Shown: positions 47,371 to 59,427 of the stretch, one piece after another | Numbering within the stretch: position 1 is the first letter of the stretch | Layout of the letters: each line of letters opens with the position of its first letter | NCBI GenBank assembly: GCA_039720395.1 | Contig: CM077831.1 | Coordinates: 35,127,067-35,191,066, forward strand | Origin: Liquidambar formosana | Lineage: Eukaryota > Streptophyta > Magnoliopsida > Saxifragales > Altingiaceae | DNA length: 64,000 bases | Direction of reading: 5' to 3' | Position numbers and translations under genes: made by a program | The notes under the pieces: generated by a model | Told to the model about the DNA's origin: nothing | Database searches by the model: none | Seen by the model: the letters and a program-made list of their open reading frames with translations, nothing else

Positions 47371-49309
47371 TAATAACAGAGGGATTGACAGTGGCCGTCC
47401 CTTTATCAAGAGAGGACTGATATTTGGGCACTGTAGGAGAAGGTAAGATGGTTGCTTTCTGATTGCTATGACCCTTCTTCTTCTTATTATTCCCTTTTTT
47501 GACTAATTCATCAATCTTCATATTCGCATACCTGACATTAATAGCAGGGGAGGAGTCGGACTCAGTAGCAACAGTGGTGGTGGCTTTAGGAGGGGAAGCC
47601 TCCAAAGCTGTATGTTCAAGATCATCAGTAAGAATGGATTCTTCTTGCAGTACACTAAATTGGTTAGTGTTAGCCAGGGTCGAGGTAGAACTAATGGTAG
47701 TAGCAATAGGGGACTTGGGATCCACTATAGGAGTGACAATCAACTTTCCATTATGGGGCTGAACTGATGGGACAAGAGTATCATTAGATGCCATGTTGAC
47801 AATATCTAGAGCAGGGGATATCTCCGAAACAATACTATCAAGTTCTGTATCACCACAATTGGGTACTGGGCAGGTAGCTTCTTTTTGTTTAGGCACCCAA
47901 ATTTTCTTGACAGCAACAGGGCATTGCAAAGTGGAGTGCCCAAAAGTATTACAAGTTTTACATACATGCGGTTTCCAGGGTTATTCTACCCCAATCCCAA
48001 TGGAGCTGCCATCAACCCAAAATAAGATCAAATAATGTGGGAAATTCAGAATTAACCTCAACCTCCACACACATTCTAGCAAAAGAGAGACAGGATCTTG
48101 ATTTGTTAGAGCATCCAAGTATGAAGGGAAGCCAACTGCACTGGCTACACAACTCATACCCTCTACAGTCCAATATTCAGTAGGAACGTTGAAGAGCTTG
48201 ACTCAAATGGGAATTCTTTGTAGGTGGGGCTTGATCATTTCCATATTCGGCTTCCATCTCCTCAAAATGAGAGGTTTACCACCAACAAACCACGGACCTG
48301 CTTCAAGAACCCACTCAAGAGCCTCTGGATTGGTGAACTTGAACAAGAAAATTCCATTCTCAGTGGTCAATACTTCCGGCATTTCTTTCCTTCCCCATAA
48401 TCTATCTTCAGTTGCTTTGAGAAAGGAATAGGCAGGCTTCTTATCAATGAACTGCCCAACAAGGCAGTTTTTCCATAACTCATACCCAGCTCTAGCCACT
48501 TCTGGAGGGGGTTTAACAACAATTTTACCATTAGTTCTCTGTGGCTCGTAATATTTGAGTTCTGTATTGATTCTCTTACTTGAAGAGAACAATTGTTTCC
48601 AGTCAGTGACAACCTGGTGGGGAGAATTGTTGGTTATTCCAGATGACTTCTTGCCATCAGCCGAGGAGCCAGGGATGGCCCAATGGGGAGAATTGCTGGA
48701 TTTTTCTGTAAGAGGCTTTCCATTCTAGCGAGGACCAGATCTACTATTGAGTACAGGAAACTCATCTTGATGGAGGAGCAGAATCTCTAATATCCTCCAA
48801 TGTACATCCAGATGGGTAGGTGATGCTGGAACTTATAACCCTGCCAATCGTAGAAGAGGAACTAGCAAAGGAGGGGTTATGAATTGGGATTAACTCGGGG
48901 AAATCACAATACACTGAAGCTATGGCAGCTTTATGCAGATCTATCGAGCTAAGACCTGACAGATTGATGATATTGGAGCTAAAAAGACCACCGGATGAAG
49001 ATCGACAACCCTTAGTGCTCGGACATGAAGGAACAAGAGTAGGAAGTGTCGATCTTACCCTTCGAAGAGAACTGATCTGATGACTGGTTGCACGGATCAG
49101 AGATAATAGACAATGCAGAAGAAACCCCTAATCTCAACCAGCAAGGGCTGATCTGAGCTGGAAGAAGGAGCGAACAAAGATGATGGTACATGAGGTGGAT
49201 CAGCAGATCCAAGTGTACGAGTAGTGGTAGGGGCCATCTGAGCAGAAGAGGGATTACACACAGGTGGTTCAGGCAATAAAGATGTAGTAGAAATATTAGG
49301 TGAAGCCAT
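47363..49309 (-). pseudogene. LINE ORF1 (DUF4283 and zinc knuckle), second LINE
   Basis: Read on the minus strand, the frame begins MASPNISTTSLLPEP at 49309, passes through broken Ser/Pro-rich sequence and is well preserved at 48592-48203 (DUF4283: YELWKNCLVGQFIDKKPA, then GIFLFKFTNPEALEWVLEAG, PWFVGGKPLILRRW). It loses frame at 48200-48000. It regains frame at a CCHC zinc knuckle CKTCNTFGHSTLQC (47962-47921), followed by a Ser/Thr/Pro-rich tail ending INPSVING-like before TAA at 47363-47365. ORF1 proteins of plant L1 elements bind RNA. A Tyr-to-stop change sits just before the knuckle. It lies opposite in strand to the LINE at 36-47 kb. Confidence 0.85.
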
Positions 49310-49494
49310 AAAGGATAAGAATCAAGAAATAAATGGAGATTCGTATCAGACGGTCAACAGGGAAGAGAAGCAAAAAAAAATCAGCCAGGAGATTCGCAAG
49401 TTGTAATTTTTGTTCATATTTGTTTGCTGTTTCCTTTAGTACCATGCTACTTTGCTATTCTCTCTCTCTCAAGCTCTCTCTCTTTCTTTGATTA

Positions 49495-50455
49495 ATGGCT
49501 TCCTCTTTCAATTTAGGGTTCAAATTTTTCAAAGGGGATTCAAATTTCAAATCAATTGGCCTCTCAACCACGTCTCCCTCCACCGCTCAGGTATGTCGCC
49601 ACTTCTCTCTTCTTCTTCTTCTTCTTCTTCCTCTTTCCTTCTTCTCATTGATTTTTTTTCCCTTGGTTCCATTTTAGGGTTTTGATTCATCTTCAAAACT
49701 TACGCTGCCTCTGCTACCCAGGTATGGTCTCCCCCAAAATGGGTTTGATTCAAGTTTTAGGGTTTTTGAATCTTATTTTAGTGTTTTTTATTCCCGCGCA
49801 TCGCGCGGGTTCATACTAGTGTATAATAATTAAAAGAAAAATAAGACAGATTGTTAGATGGGCATTTTGTCTTGTACATTATAGTGTGAGATAAATGCTT
49901 GCAGTTCCAATGCATTGATCTGGAGATGTCCAGTCCTGTATTATTTTCTACAAATTGCTTTGCATTTGATAGATGTATCTTTTCTGTACAATTATGAACT
50001 GGAGGAAGTGTGCTATAATTTGATTGGTTTTTGGAGGATGTGTCAAAACATTTCTGTCACTTTTACCTGTGACGCATGTGGGCTGTGAAAAATGTTTCCA
50101 GTGAGAAGTTTAAGCTGCCACGAGATGGGGTTTATGTCACTTTTAAATTACCTTTTTTTTTTTTCTTTTTTAAACCTTCTGAAACCTCAATTTTATTTTT
50201 ATTTTTGCAGGTCTGAAGCAACAAGCAGCGAAGAACATAGAGGAGGAAATAAAAAGGATTGAAGGTATCTATCTACCTATATTCTCAAGTTAGGTTTAGT
50301 ATCTATCTGACTCATTTTACTGAGATTTTCTATTTCCAAGAGAAGCTCCCTTCCACTTTCTCATCTCGTTGAGGGTCCTTGATTATGGTTTTACTTGATC
50401 AGTCCCCGTATTTGCTCTTGTTGAGGTTGCAGGTGGCAAGAGTTTACGGTAGGTA
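49495..50455 (+). CDS. Doubtful small gene or captured exons
   Basis: Exon-like pieces with good splice sites: 49495-49590 (MASSFNLGFKFFKGDS... ending STAQ before GTATGT), 49679-49722 (GFDSSSKLTLPLLP before GTATGG), about 50211-50264 (between TTTTGCAG and GTATCT) and about 50434-50450 (GGKSLR then stop). The third piece reads best as LKQQAAKNIEEEIKRIEG, an amphipathic helix, but its phase does not follow from pieces one and two; joined as they stand, that frame ends RGGNKKD and stop. A CT-rich leader precedes the ATG. A Helitron 3' end lies between pieces two and three, so pieces one and two may be captured DNA and three and four a separate gene. Product unknown. Confidence 0.3.
49793..49819 (+). 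mobile_element. Helitron 3' terminus
   Basis: A 7-bp GC stem (CCCGCGC-ATC-GCGCGGG) is followed by TTCATA and CTAG, then a host T. A GC-rich hairpin about 6-11 nt before CTRR is the standard Helitron 3' end, and this form is common in plants. The 5' TC end was not found, so the element length is unknown; it extends to the left. Confidence 0.75.
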
Positions 50456-51690
50456 TAACTCCACTTTCTTCACTTGGATGTTACAATTTTCGATATAAAT
50501 AAGTTGGGTAAGAATGTAGCCTCCACTTCTTTAAATTGGGTAAAGGATAAATTGGCCAATAATCAAGTAGATCTTGTGTACTACTTGATTTCTTTTCACA
50601 ACACATGGCCTGCTCCATTACACTGAGATATCAAGATGTTGATATTCATATCTTTTGTCTTTTCTTCCTCCCAAGATATCGAATCCACATCTCAACTTGA
50701 CATATGTATTCGATATATATATATATATTGAATCCTCTCAAGATCTTGCATTTATATTTGTTTGCAAAGTTAGGTCCTCATTTGCTTTCATAGTATTTTT
50801 ACAGGAATTTTAACATTTGATGAAAGTTATTAAAAAAACAGGAAGGGGAAAAAAAAACTAATGGCCCAAAAAAATTGAATACATTTTGTTGCACAGCTGT
50901 TTCTCAAATCCTATAATCTTCTAATATATTTTATTCATTTGTCATTATTTAGCTCCACTAGTTTAATGATTCGCATATGATCTACTAAAACCTTTACCAA
51001 ACTTCTTAAATTTGTTTAGGTGTATGGAAATGAGCATTTGGCATGGGGACCATGAGAGGAGGCAAGTAGGAAGTGGGAAGCATGAGGAAGGCTGACTAAA
51101 AGATTGACCGTTTGATTGAAGTTGTATATTTTTTTGGGTATTATGGCTTAAAACTGAATCTTGTCTTAAGGATTGATACTTGTATATGATGGTTATTGGA
51201 ATTGAAAGGAATTGGTACTATGAATTGATACTTACATATGACTGGTCATTGTAATTGAAATGAATTGGAACTATGAGTGGTACATGTGGTTGGTTCTTTC
51301 TTTTTTCTTTTCATCTTGTCCGCCTTCGCAAAATTCCTTTTCCTTGTGCATAAAGAAGCTTTAAAGTGTACATTCCTTTGCTTCTTTGTCTTGGTGAATG
51401 TTTTGAGCTTTATAGATGTCCATTTAGACTTAATCATGACTGGATTGGATTGGATTGGAGTACCTATTTTGATCGTTACTTGATAATTTAAACATTAGAT
51501 ATCTCATCATCTTTTGTTATCATCAAGATCTTGGATATGCCTATGGTTGAACACCTTAGGTCTAACAATCCTAATACCTTATAATTGGAAATGATTGAAA
51601 TTCCTTCTAGATGGAAAGGAAAATGTGTGACAGGCACCCAATTCCATTCTTCTAATTGCAACACGAAACTCATTTTGCCTTTTTTCGTTT
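50456..51690. other. Intergenic spacer, no gene seen
   Basis: AT-rich sequence with short frames only. The stretch 51100-51290 has repeated GAATTG(A/G)(A/T)AC words (diverged copies of 'ttggaactatgaattgatactt'), which suggests small local duplications. No exon or domain found. Confidence 0.55.
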
Positions 51691-51692
51691 AC

Positions 51693-51779
51693 TATCCTTG
51701 GACAAGAATTTTGTTGATTTGGAATTAATTTAACTAACGTGCATTTGACTTCTATTTCTTTGTTTTTGGGTCATGGCCC

Positions 51780-51814
<35 letters not shown>

Positions 51815-51908
51815 AAACTAAAAACGGCGTTGCTAACGTGTACACCGCTTTCAATACCACTACAACCAGCGTTCCTAGCGCCGCTTTTGGTTTTTAAATA
51901 TTTTTTCG

Positions 51909-51957
<49 letters not shown>

Positions 51958-52145
51958 CAATATCCTTAGATAAGAATTATGTTGATTTCGAATTAATTTA
52001 ACTAGCATGTATTTGACTTTTATTTCATTGTTCCTTCTTTTTTGTTATGGCTCCTTAAAAAAAAAAAAATTAAAAAGAAAAAAATTTCTCTAAAAGCAAT
52101 GTTGCCAACACTGATTTTAATTTCTTTTTCCCAATATATTTACAC
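51693..52145. repeat. 268-bp tandem duplication with poly-A/poly-T tracts
   Basis: TATCCTTGGACAAGAATT at 51693 and TATCCTTAGATAAGAATT at 51961 begin two diverged units, followed in both by GAATTAATTTAACTA and GCATTTGACT-like sequence. In unit 1 an A-run of about 24 (51780-51803) and a T47 run (51911-51957) flank a GC-rich core, AAAACGGCGTTGCTAACG to GCGCCGCTTTTGG, able to form a hairpin. Unit 2 has a worn form of the core (AAAAGCAATGTTGCCAACAC). Confidence 0.75.
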
Positions 52146-52645
52146 CGTATTTGGTTTGTGAAAAATGCGAGGGAAATGAAAAAAGAAATATGAAGGATTG
52201 TATTTTTCCTCGTTTGGTTGTAATGGAAAGTGAGAGGAAAAAATAGTGAGATGGAAAAGAGGGCAGAAAATTCTAATAAAACTTTTCCTCTTAAAAATGT
52301 GAGGAAAGTTTGGAAAAATTTCTGAGAAAATTTTATCAAGCTCTAAACTACAAATTCGCTCCTTTGCCTCTTCTTTTTTCTGTCTCCTTGCAAAACATCT
52401 CCTATCCTAAAATAATAATTAAAATAATAAAATAATAAATAAATAAATAGAAATTATAGGCTTTGTACATTTTTGCAAGTGCCCCATTGGCCAAGGTGAT
52501 GAGGCTCATCCCTTCTTCTACACTGGTGATGCCTTGCGTAACACTGGAAAATATTTTCATCTAATAGTTGCAAATAGGGGCCATAAAATCCATATTAATC
52601 ATCAATTTTGAGAATGCAAGACCAAATACACTTCTGTTTCCACTG

Positions 52646-52648
<3 letters not shown>

Positions 52649-52684
<36 letters not shown>
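52649..52684. repeat. (GA)n microsatellite
   Basis: About 18 GA units. Simple repeat in intergenic DNA. Confidence 0.95.
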
Positions 52685-52690
<6 letters not shown>

Positions 52691-54700
52691 TGGGGGAAGA
52701 GAGTGAATGCATTATAGAAATCCCCAGCCCTAAAAGAATACCCAATACTTGAAATGGAAGCATACATTCCATAGAATCGAATTTTTTTTTTTCCTTATTT
52801 TTAATTTTTAATTTTTTTTTTGGCGAGGATGGGTAATAAGCTTTCAATCTCGACCTCAATTCCATATTTTCACCCATGTCCTACTGTGGACCACTCTTTA
52901 ATAAGGGCTTGGCCATGCAATTGTAAATTGAACTAAATTGAGTTGATTGGAATAATAAATTGCTTCGGCTTTAATCATAATTAAAGAGTTCGAAAAATAA
53001 GTTCAAACTTTTGCTCATTTATCTGACAAACTAAACAAACTTCATATAAATAAAATTTGTTCTCGAGTTATTTGATTATTTAAAGTATTAATGAAGCTTA
53101 ATTAACATAATAATACTCTAATATAGATTAATTCTATCGGTTGTCAAAAAAAAAAATTTGCTCTAGCATTGGGTGGTTCACCAAATGAATTTGAAGGTGA
53201 TTAAGAGCCGGAGATCCATTTTGGATGGCATGTTTAATAGGTTACCCAAATGTATCCAGGGCAAATGGCCAAGATATTCAAGAAAAGATGCAATAGAATC
53301 TTTTGGTACTAAATTTTTTTTCTTTTTATTGAGGTTACGTCTAGAATTGCCTTAAATCCATGGGTGTAGACCGTGGAGCTCTACAATGCTCATGATGAAA
53401 GTCTTTGTTGGAGATTTTACCTTAAAATAGTGAAATACATTAAATTAAGCTGAGTTGAGGCACGGATCAGGTTGTTCTCTTTAAAACGGTTTGCGCCATT
53501 ATGGGTATATTCCAATGTAATAGTTTTTAGTAGCACGCCACCTCCAGAATACCATAGTCTAGCTTTGTTGTCACTTCTCCCAGTCTACACCACTAGAAAA
53601 GTAGAAACTCCACCAAACACCTACTTTGCCCAATACAAAAAATATGGAGAAGAAGAAGATGAAGATAGAAAAGAGGAGAATAAAAATGTTGAAGATATCC
53701 TCTACTATGCTTGGGAAATGTCCTCAATATATAGGGTGAGAAAGTGTTATGGCTCTAGCACAATATAAAAACTATTACAATATTAGAATGGAAGTTACCC
53801 AATAAATTGTGCCATAAAAATATAGGTTACATAAAGATAAATAATTATTGGATGGTTATTAATTTTTATTAAAATAAACTCCAACAATCCCCCACTTATT
53901 TTAATAAAAAATCAGATAAACAACTTTGGGCAAAGTTAAAATTTCATGCATCATGAGGGTAGGCAATGCCTTAAACCCTCACTTAATATTTCGGCAATCC
54001 CCATATTATAGTCAAAATGGACTAAACCTTGAAACTTAAATAGCCCTAACACTGCCCTCCCCCATCCCCCAAACCTTGGCAAAATGAAAATGAAAATGAA
54101 AAAAAAAAAAAAAAAGATAGGACTTATCCAACCATGATGAAATTATAAGTAATGACCGAATTTTTATGTTTTTCGAATAACCCTTAAAATATGAGACAAG
54201 AAAATTAAGAACTAAAATATCACCAGCCATAAAAACCTTAAATGGGCGCAATTATGGGAGCAAAGTGTCTGAGAAAGGAAGAAGCAGAAGTAACATGGGT
54301 AGCACTGATTGTTAGGCCCCACCCACTCCAAGTCTTGGCGTATAGACAAAGCTTACCCCGACCGACGAACCACTGTTGCTGCTGATTTTGTATCCTTTCC
54401 CCCCCCTTTCACAGACCCCATGTGTAAAGCATATGATGTTATGTGACACATGCCATCTTCATATAGCTCCCTCCTTTCCTGCTCTCTGTGTTTAATACTT
54501 TAATCAATTGCATAAAAACAGATTAGAAGTGGAAGGAAGCATGTTGTTTGTTTTGATACATTACATGTGGTGGTTGGAATCGTATTATATTAAAAATTAT
54601 TTAAAGATTGATTTGTTTGGGCAATAATTTGAGCACTGGGAAGGTAAATGGGTCATAAGAGTCTTTTCTGGGTAAAGGAGAAAATATCCCAATCGGTCCA

Positions 54701-54743
<43 letters not shown>

Positions 54744-56358
54744 ACCCACTTTCATTTTAGATTAAAAAAAATCATTTTAATAAGGTCTAGAAATTAAAGA
54801 AAACACCGATACGATTGGAGGCCTTACAATAATAATATGCATCCTTAAAACATTCACTAACAAAATTGGTAGTTTATCATAAACAATGAGAGGTCACCAG
54901 CATATGGCATCAAATTAATTCTCTCCACTGCCCTACTTTCCCACAAAGAATATCTTCTTGCTTGGGGATGCTTCGTCATTGTCATACTCTTCCAAGGCTC
55001 CAAGTCATTACTAATTTTTTGAAATTAAACCAATAAGAAAAACGGTCATGTGGGCCTGGCCCACTCCAACTCCTATCTGGGCCATTCAAATGACTAGATC
55101 CATTACTAGCTCACAAATCCCAGAATTTAAGGGGGATTTTGATTTGGTAAGCCTGGCCCACTCAAGAACCAATGTGATTATGTGGATCCTCTTCCAGTTC
55201 AAAGGGAAGTTTCCCCTAATCAAAATTGCGTTAAAGTCTCACACTTGGTACCAACCAAAAATCTGTTCCACTTTTCAATCATTTCGAATTATTTCCACTC
55301 ATTACAACACATTACATTCATTTTTTTTTATTTACCCTATCTCTTTCCATCTCTACTATGCCTATATTTGCAGAATTTCATACATACACAATATTTATAT
55401 ACACATTCTTTGACATAATTTTTAAGTCATCAGATTCTTTTCATATTTTTGGTCGCATTTGATCCCTAGGCCACAAGGACTGGAATTAAGTCATTAGCTT
55501 CATAAAGTACCTCATGTGATCAAATTTTACTCAACTAAATCAACTTATATTACAAATTATATGTACAAAAATTATCAATCATATTCTAATCTATATATAT
55601 AATTCTAGGGTATATATACAATTAGGACCCACAAATACTGTCCTTATGATGATTCACACCACTCAATAGGGAGAATGTGCCAAAGATACAGCTCATCAAA
55701 TCATCCAACACCACAGTTCCCAACATACAAGATTTTTAGATTTTTTTTTTTAAGATTTTTTTTTTATAGTTTTGTTATCAAGTGTAGGTTCCTCTATAAT
55801 ATTAGAATACAATCGATGCAACTATACCGCCAGATAAACCGCAAAACCATATAACCACTTCCATGAACCAATCAAAACTTGGTAAAAAGACAAAAAAAAG
55901 GTGAAATTTATTACAATAAATGGATCACAAAGTACAAATAATACAAAGATGATAAATAAAAATACAAGAAAGGATCAAATCCACCACCCCTCATTCAGTA
56001 CAAGGCAAAAGCCCCCATCACATTCCTCTCCTCCATGATCTCCTTATTACCCTAACCCTACTCCACATTCCCTGTAAAAATACAAATTTCACAGACAAGT
56101 AATATATTTATATAAATATACTACAACACCAAACACATGAATCACACCCAATCAAACCCCATAATACATCAATAAAAATAAATAAATTAAAAATCTAAAA
56201 TTTAAATGATAATGAGAAATAAAAATCTCAACCCATTTTGTCTCTCTTAATTCATGAGATGTGTAAATCAAGAGACTGATATGTGAATGCAGAGAAAGAA
56301 AGAGGTAGAGAGAGAAAGGAGGAAAACATGCTATCTATAGCTAGGTGGCTGAGTGAGT
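52685..56358. other. Intergenic spacer and AGP 3' region, no other gene seen
   Basis: Open frames at 53472-53768 and 55048-55418 lack splice context or domains. The AGP 3' UTR should lie in the right-most few hundred bases (poly(A) signals read on the minus strand occur at about 55970-56190). Otherwise AT-rich spacer. Confidence 0.55.
54706..54739. repeat. (TA)n microsatellite
   Basis: About 16 TA units in an AT-rich setting. Likely length-variable. Confidence 0.95.
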
Positions 56359-56538
56359 TCAGAAGAGGAAGCCGAAAGCGAGAGCCGTCAGAGAAGCGAA
56401 GGCGGTGGGGACGAAGACGGAGGCGTCGGAGGCTGGGCTAGGTGCCGGAGCGTCGGCGGCGGCGGCATTTTGGACGGCTGACACAGCCATCAACATCATC
56501 ACGACTGCTACGAAGAGCTTCATCTTCAATGCCTCCAT
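56359..56538 (-). CDS. Arabinogalactan peptide (short AGP)
   Basis: A single exon of 59 codons on the minus strand. The start is MEALKMKLFVAVVMMLMA, a signal peptide ending near VQNAAAA. A mature segment of about a dozen residues, DAPAPSPASDAS, carries the Ala-Pro/Ser-Pro dipeptides that are hydroxylated and O-glycosylated in AGPs. The last part, VFVPTAFASLTALAFGFLF, is a hydrophobic GPI-anchor signal. Length and layout match the plant AG-peptide family (AGP12/13/14/21 type), lipid-anchored cell-surface proteoglycans of the wall and plasma membrane. The start is the first ATG in the transcript after the TATA box. The opposite strand also has a 64-codon open frame here, which is a by-product of the GC-rich codons. 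Intact, no intron. Confidence 0.95.
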   Translation of the reverse strand: MEALKMKLFVAVVMMLMAVSAVQNAAAADAPAPSPASDASVFVPTAFASLTALAFGFLF

Positions 56539-56660
56539 TATATATATAGTACTTTTTAAAGAGAGAATTGCTAGAGTCTACGATTCCTCTGGAAAATAAT
56601 GGCTTTGGGTTGCAGAGAGGAATGGCAGAGGCAGTGGGAGGAATTGGGTGGGGTGGTGTG

Positions 56661-56670
56661 TTTATATATA
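56661..56670 (-). promoter_or_regulatory. TATA box of the AGP gene
   Basis: TATATATAAA on the minus strand lies about 125 bp upstream of the AGP start codon. It is preceded by a CT-rich (Y-patch-like) run at 56695-56712 and followed by a C-rich leader. Together they form a typical plant core promoter. Confidence 0.65.
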
Positions 56671-56719
56671 AAATCTAGAGAGAGAATGTTAGAGAGAGAG
56701 AGAGAGAGAGAGGAATTTG

Positions 56720-59400
56720 CAATTGGGGCAGCTGCCCGAAACGAACGTTGGGGGGTTCATATGACAGACATGTCTTTTGCTTTTGCTTTTGTAAAATATT
56801 TTTTCCTTCTGTTTTTCTGAAATACGGAGTATATGATTTATTTGAGAGAGAGGAGAGTGAAGTGGACGGTGGGCTGCCCTGCCCGTAGTTTTTTTTGTTT
56901 TTTATTGGTCTGACAGGGTGGTGCAAGCATGGTTGCCATACAGCTGGCACAATGGCTTTGTGGGGTCCCCACCTTTTGCTGCCCCTTCTCTTAACTACTG
57001 TTTTGGATTCTTATTTAATTTAATACGAGAAATAATCGCTATTGTTGAGAATTTTCTTGCTGTGTAGGGAATGTGAGGTGACGATGGATGGGCTGTCTGG
57101 GGTTGCCCTACTGTTAGGTAGGGGTGAACTGGGGATCGAACTTATCCAAGGTTGTTGAACAGCTTTTGCTAGCTTAGGTTACATGCTTTCCACATACAAT
57201 ATACTCTATATACTACATAAATTCATTAATTGCATTTTTCTTCTTTTCTTTTTTGGGTGAAATACATGGTCATAGTCTAAAGGGAAATCTCTGTGTCTAG
57301 TTGATTCTGGTAGGAAAAGAGATGATGCCTTTACTCCTCCTTTTATGTTAATCTTTTTGGTACACTACATTTAAAAAGAATTAAAGAAAAAAAAAATGCT
57401 TATGTAATTTGTATAGCTTTTTATATTTAATTTAAAGTGTATTTATTTATTTAATTTGGTTATAGGATTAAAACATCATATGATGTATGTAACATAACAA
57501 TAATCCTAAACTAAAACTACCAACTTGCGAGATTAAAACGAAAAGTTTCCTTTCGAAGAAGGAGAAAAATTATTAAACTTAAGAGTCATTGATTAAAAAT
57601 ATAAAATTATTTGAATATTTTGAATAAAAAAAAAAACTTATACGTACTAACAATGCAAAAATAATATCGGACATCCCAACATATGAAATGCATGTTTGTA
57701 TTAAAAAAAATAATAATAAAATAGAGGAAAAAGAAAAAGGGATCCATAAGATGAATATTGTCATGTAAGCTAAACTCTTATAATCTTTTTAACATAGGGG
57801 TGAATTTGTTCGCCACTACAGTTGGGTAAGAAGAGAGTAGGAGAAACCCTCCTACAGCGAACACCCAGTTGCCTTGTTTTTCTGGGAACAAACGCAACAC
57901 AAGAAAGTACAAACAAGAGGATTGTTTTTTCGTGTTTACGGCCCAATCAGGTGAATGTGATTAAAAGCTCAGGCAAAAAGTCGAAGCCCGACTAGCCAAG
58001 CTTGTAAGCACTCTTCGTGGGTGGTTTTATCTGAACTACAAGACAAACCACCAAATGCAGTCTGAAGTCCAAAATATATAGGAGGGAAGACCACATGCAG
58101 CCCATCATGTCTTTGTGTTTTGCCACCCACCCTTCATATATGGGTTAATAGGTGGTTTATTTGGATCCTAGCTCATGTTAATATTACTGGTACTAATAAT
58201 TAATAGTAATAAAAGAAGAATATTCCCACTAATGTAATGTAATTTTTATCTCAATATTGCACCAAATTACAGACGTATTCAGTCAACATAATTTATCTTT
58301 AAAGTAAGAATCGAAAGCCAAATCAAGCTTGAAATGAAATTTTAACGATATCTGCAAAGTTTGCGTGTAGTGATTGGATGGGTTAGAAGGATCTATTACC
58401 TAATTTCTGCCAATCTCAGTTGGTGTATGGTCTGCATCACTTGAATTGCACATCACATACAATTCTCATTTCTTAGCTTCTTCTCCATCTATTAGTTAGC
58501 CGCAAAGTTAAGGTTGTATTAGTTGACCAACGTTGGATTTATTTGAGTGTCCACACTGAATTAGCCGTAAGTTTTGAAGAAATTATTATGGCTTATGTTA
58601 TAGTAATTAACCAAAGATGCCTGGCTTTGGAGTTGGAGTTAGAATGTTTAAAAAAGACTTCATATACTACTAGCCTTATAGCTTTGATGGTATCTTTTCT
58701 CCTCTTGTACGGAAAAAGTTGGAGAGTTCAAATCTTGACCTACTTTAGTCAACACCCATTTTGCATCGAATAACATTTAAGATAAATTTGATTGGTGACT
58801 AACTGAGCTTAGGAGGAAATGAAAAATTGAACCCAAAAGCTTTCACCTTTTTAGGTGCAAGTCCCAAGACACTAGTTCACTTTTTAGGATGTGTTGAGCA
58901 AGCCTACTTTCTCAAAATTTTCCACATTAATTTTTTATTAATTTAGCTGATGGAAATTTCAGAAAAAAATTTATAAGAACCAGTGAAATGTGAAACTAAC
59001 TTGGAATGTATTCACAAAAGTTAGTTTGAAGTTTGGAGCATAAAACCTGCGACTAACCATTTCAAATTGAGGCTCAGAAAACAAAATTGTGACCAAGACT
59101 AAAAAAAAACATGATCATTACTAATCAAGATCACACTTTGCCCCTTTGGCGGGGCATATGGGCCTCAACTTGGACAAGTGGTGTCCATTGCTTTTCGTAC
59201 CAATTGACCGTTGTGAGATTTGAACGAGTCAGGGAACCACTAAATTGGACAACACCCATGTGAAACCATCTCCTTCGCTTTTAAACTCCATGGAAACTAT
59301 GGGAAACAATTGACACAAGGGTCCATAACAGAGTAGCATTGTCAAAAAGTATGTCTCCTTCTATGTAATAATAAACAACTTTCATCTTTTCCTCTAGTCA
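56720..59400. other. Intergenic spacer, no gene seen
   Basis: The part next to 56720 is the AGP upstream region. Beyond about 57000 the sequence is AT-rich with short meaningless frames only. A frame at 58543-58773 has no domain or splice context. Confidence 0.6.
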
Positions 59401-59416
59401 CTTTTTTGTGATCAAA

Positions 59417-59427
59417 TGGTATCAGAG
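59417..59427 (+). mobile_element. Orphan LTR-retrotransposon primer-binding site
   Basis: TGGTATCAGAG, preceded by GATCAAA, matches the initiator-tRNA-Met primer site that follows the 5' LTR in many plant Copia-type and TRIM elements. The DNA to the left (about 59330-59414) would then be the end of a decayed LTR. No gag or pol and no second LTR could be recognised. Confidence 0.5.

Noticed and set aside
56405..56820. Plus-strand open frames rich in Ala, Glu and Arg opposite the AGP
   Set aside because: They mirror the GC-rich AGP codons and the CT-rich promoter. The minus-strand AGP explains the region fully.
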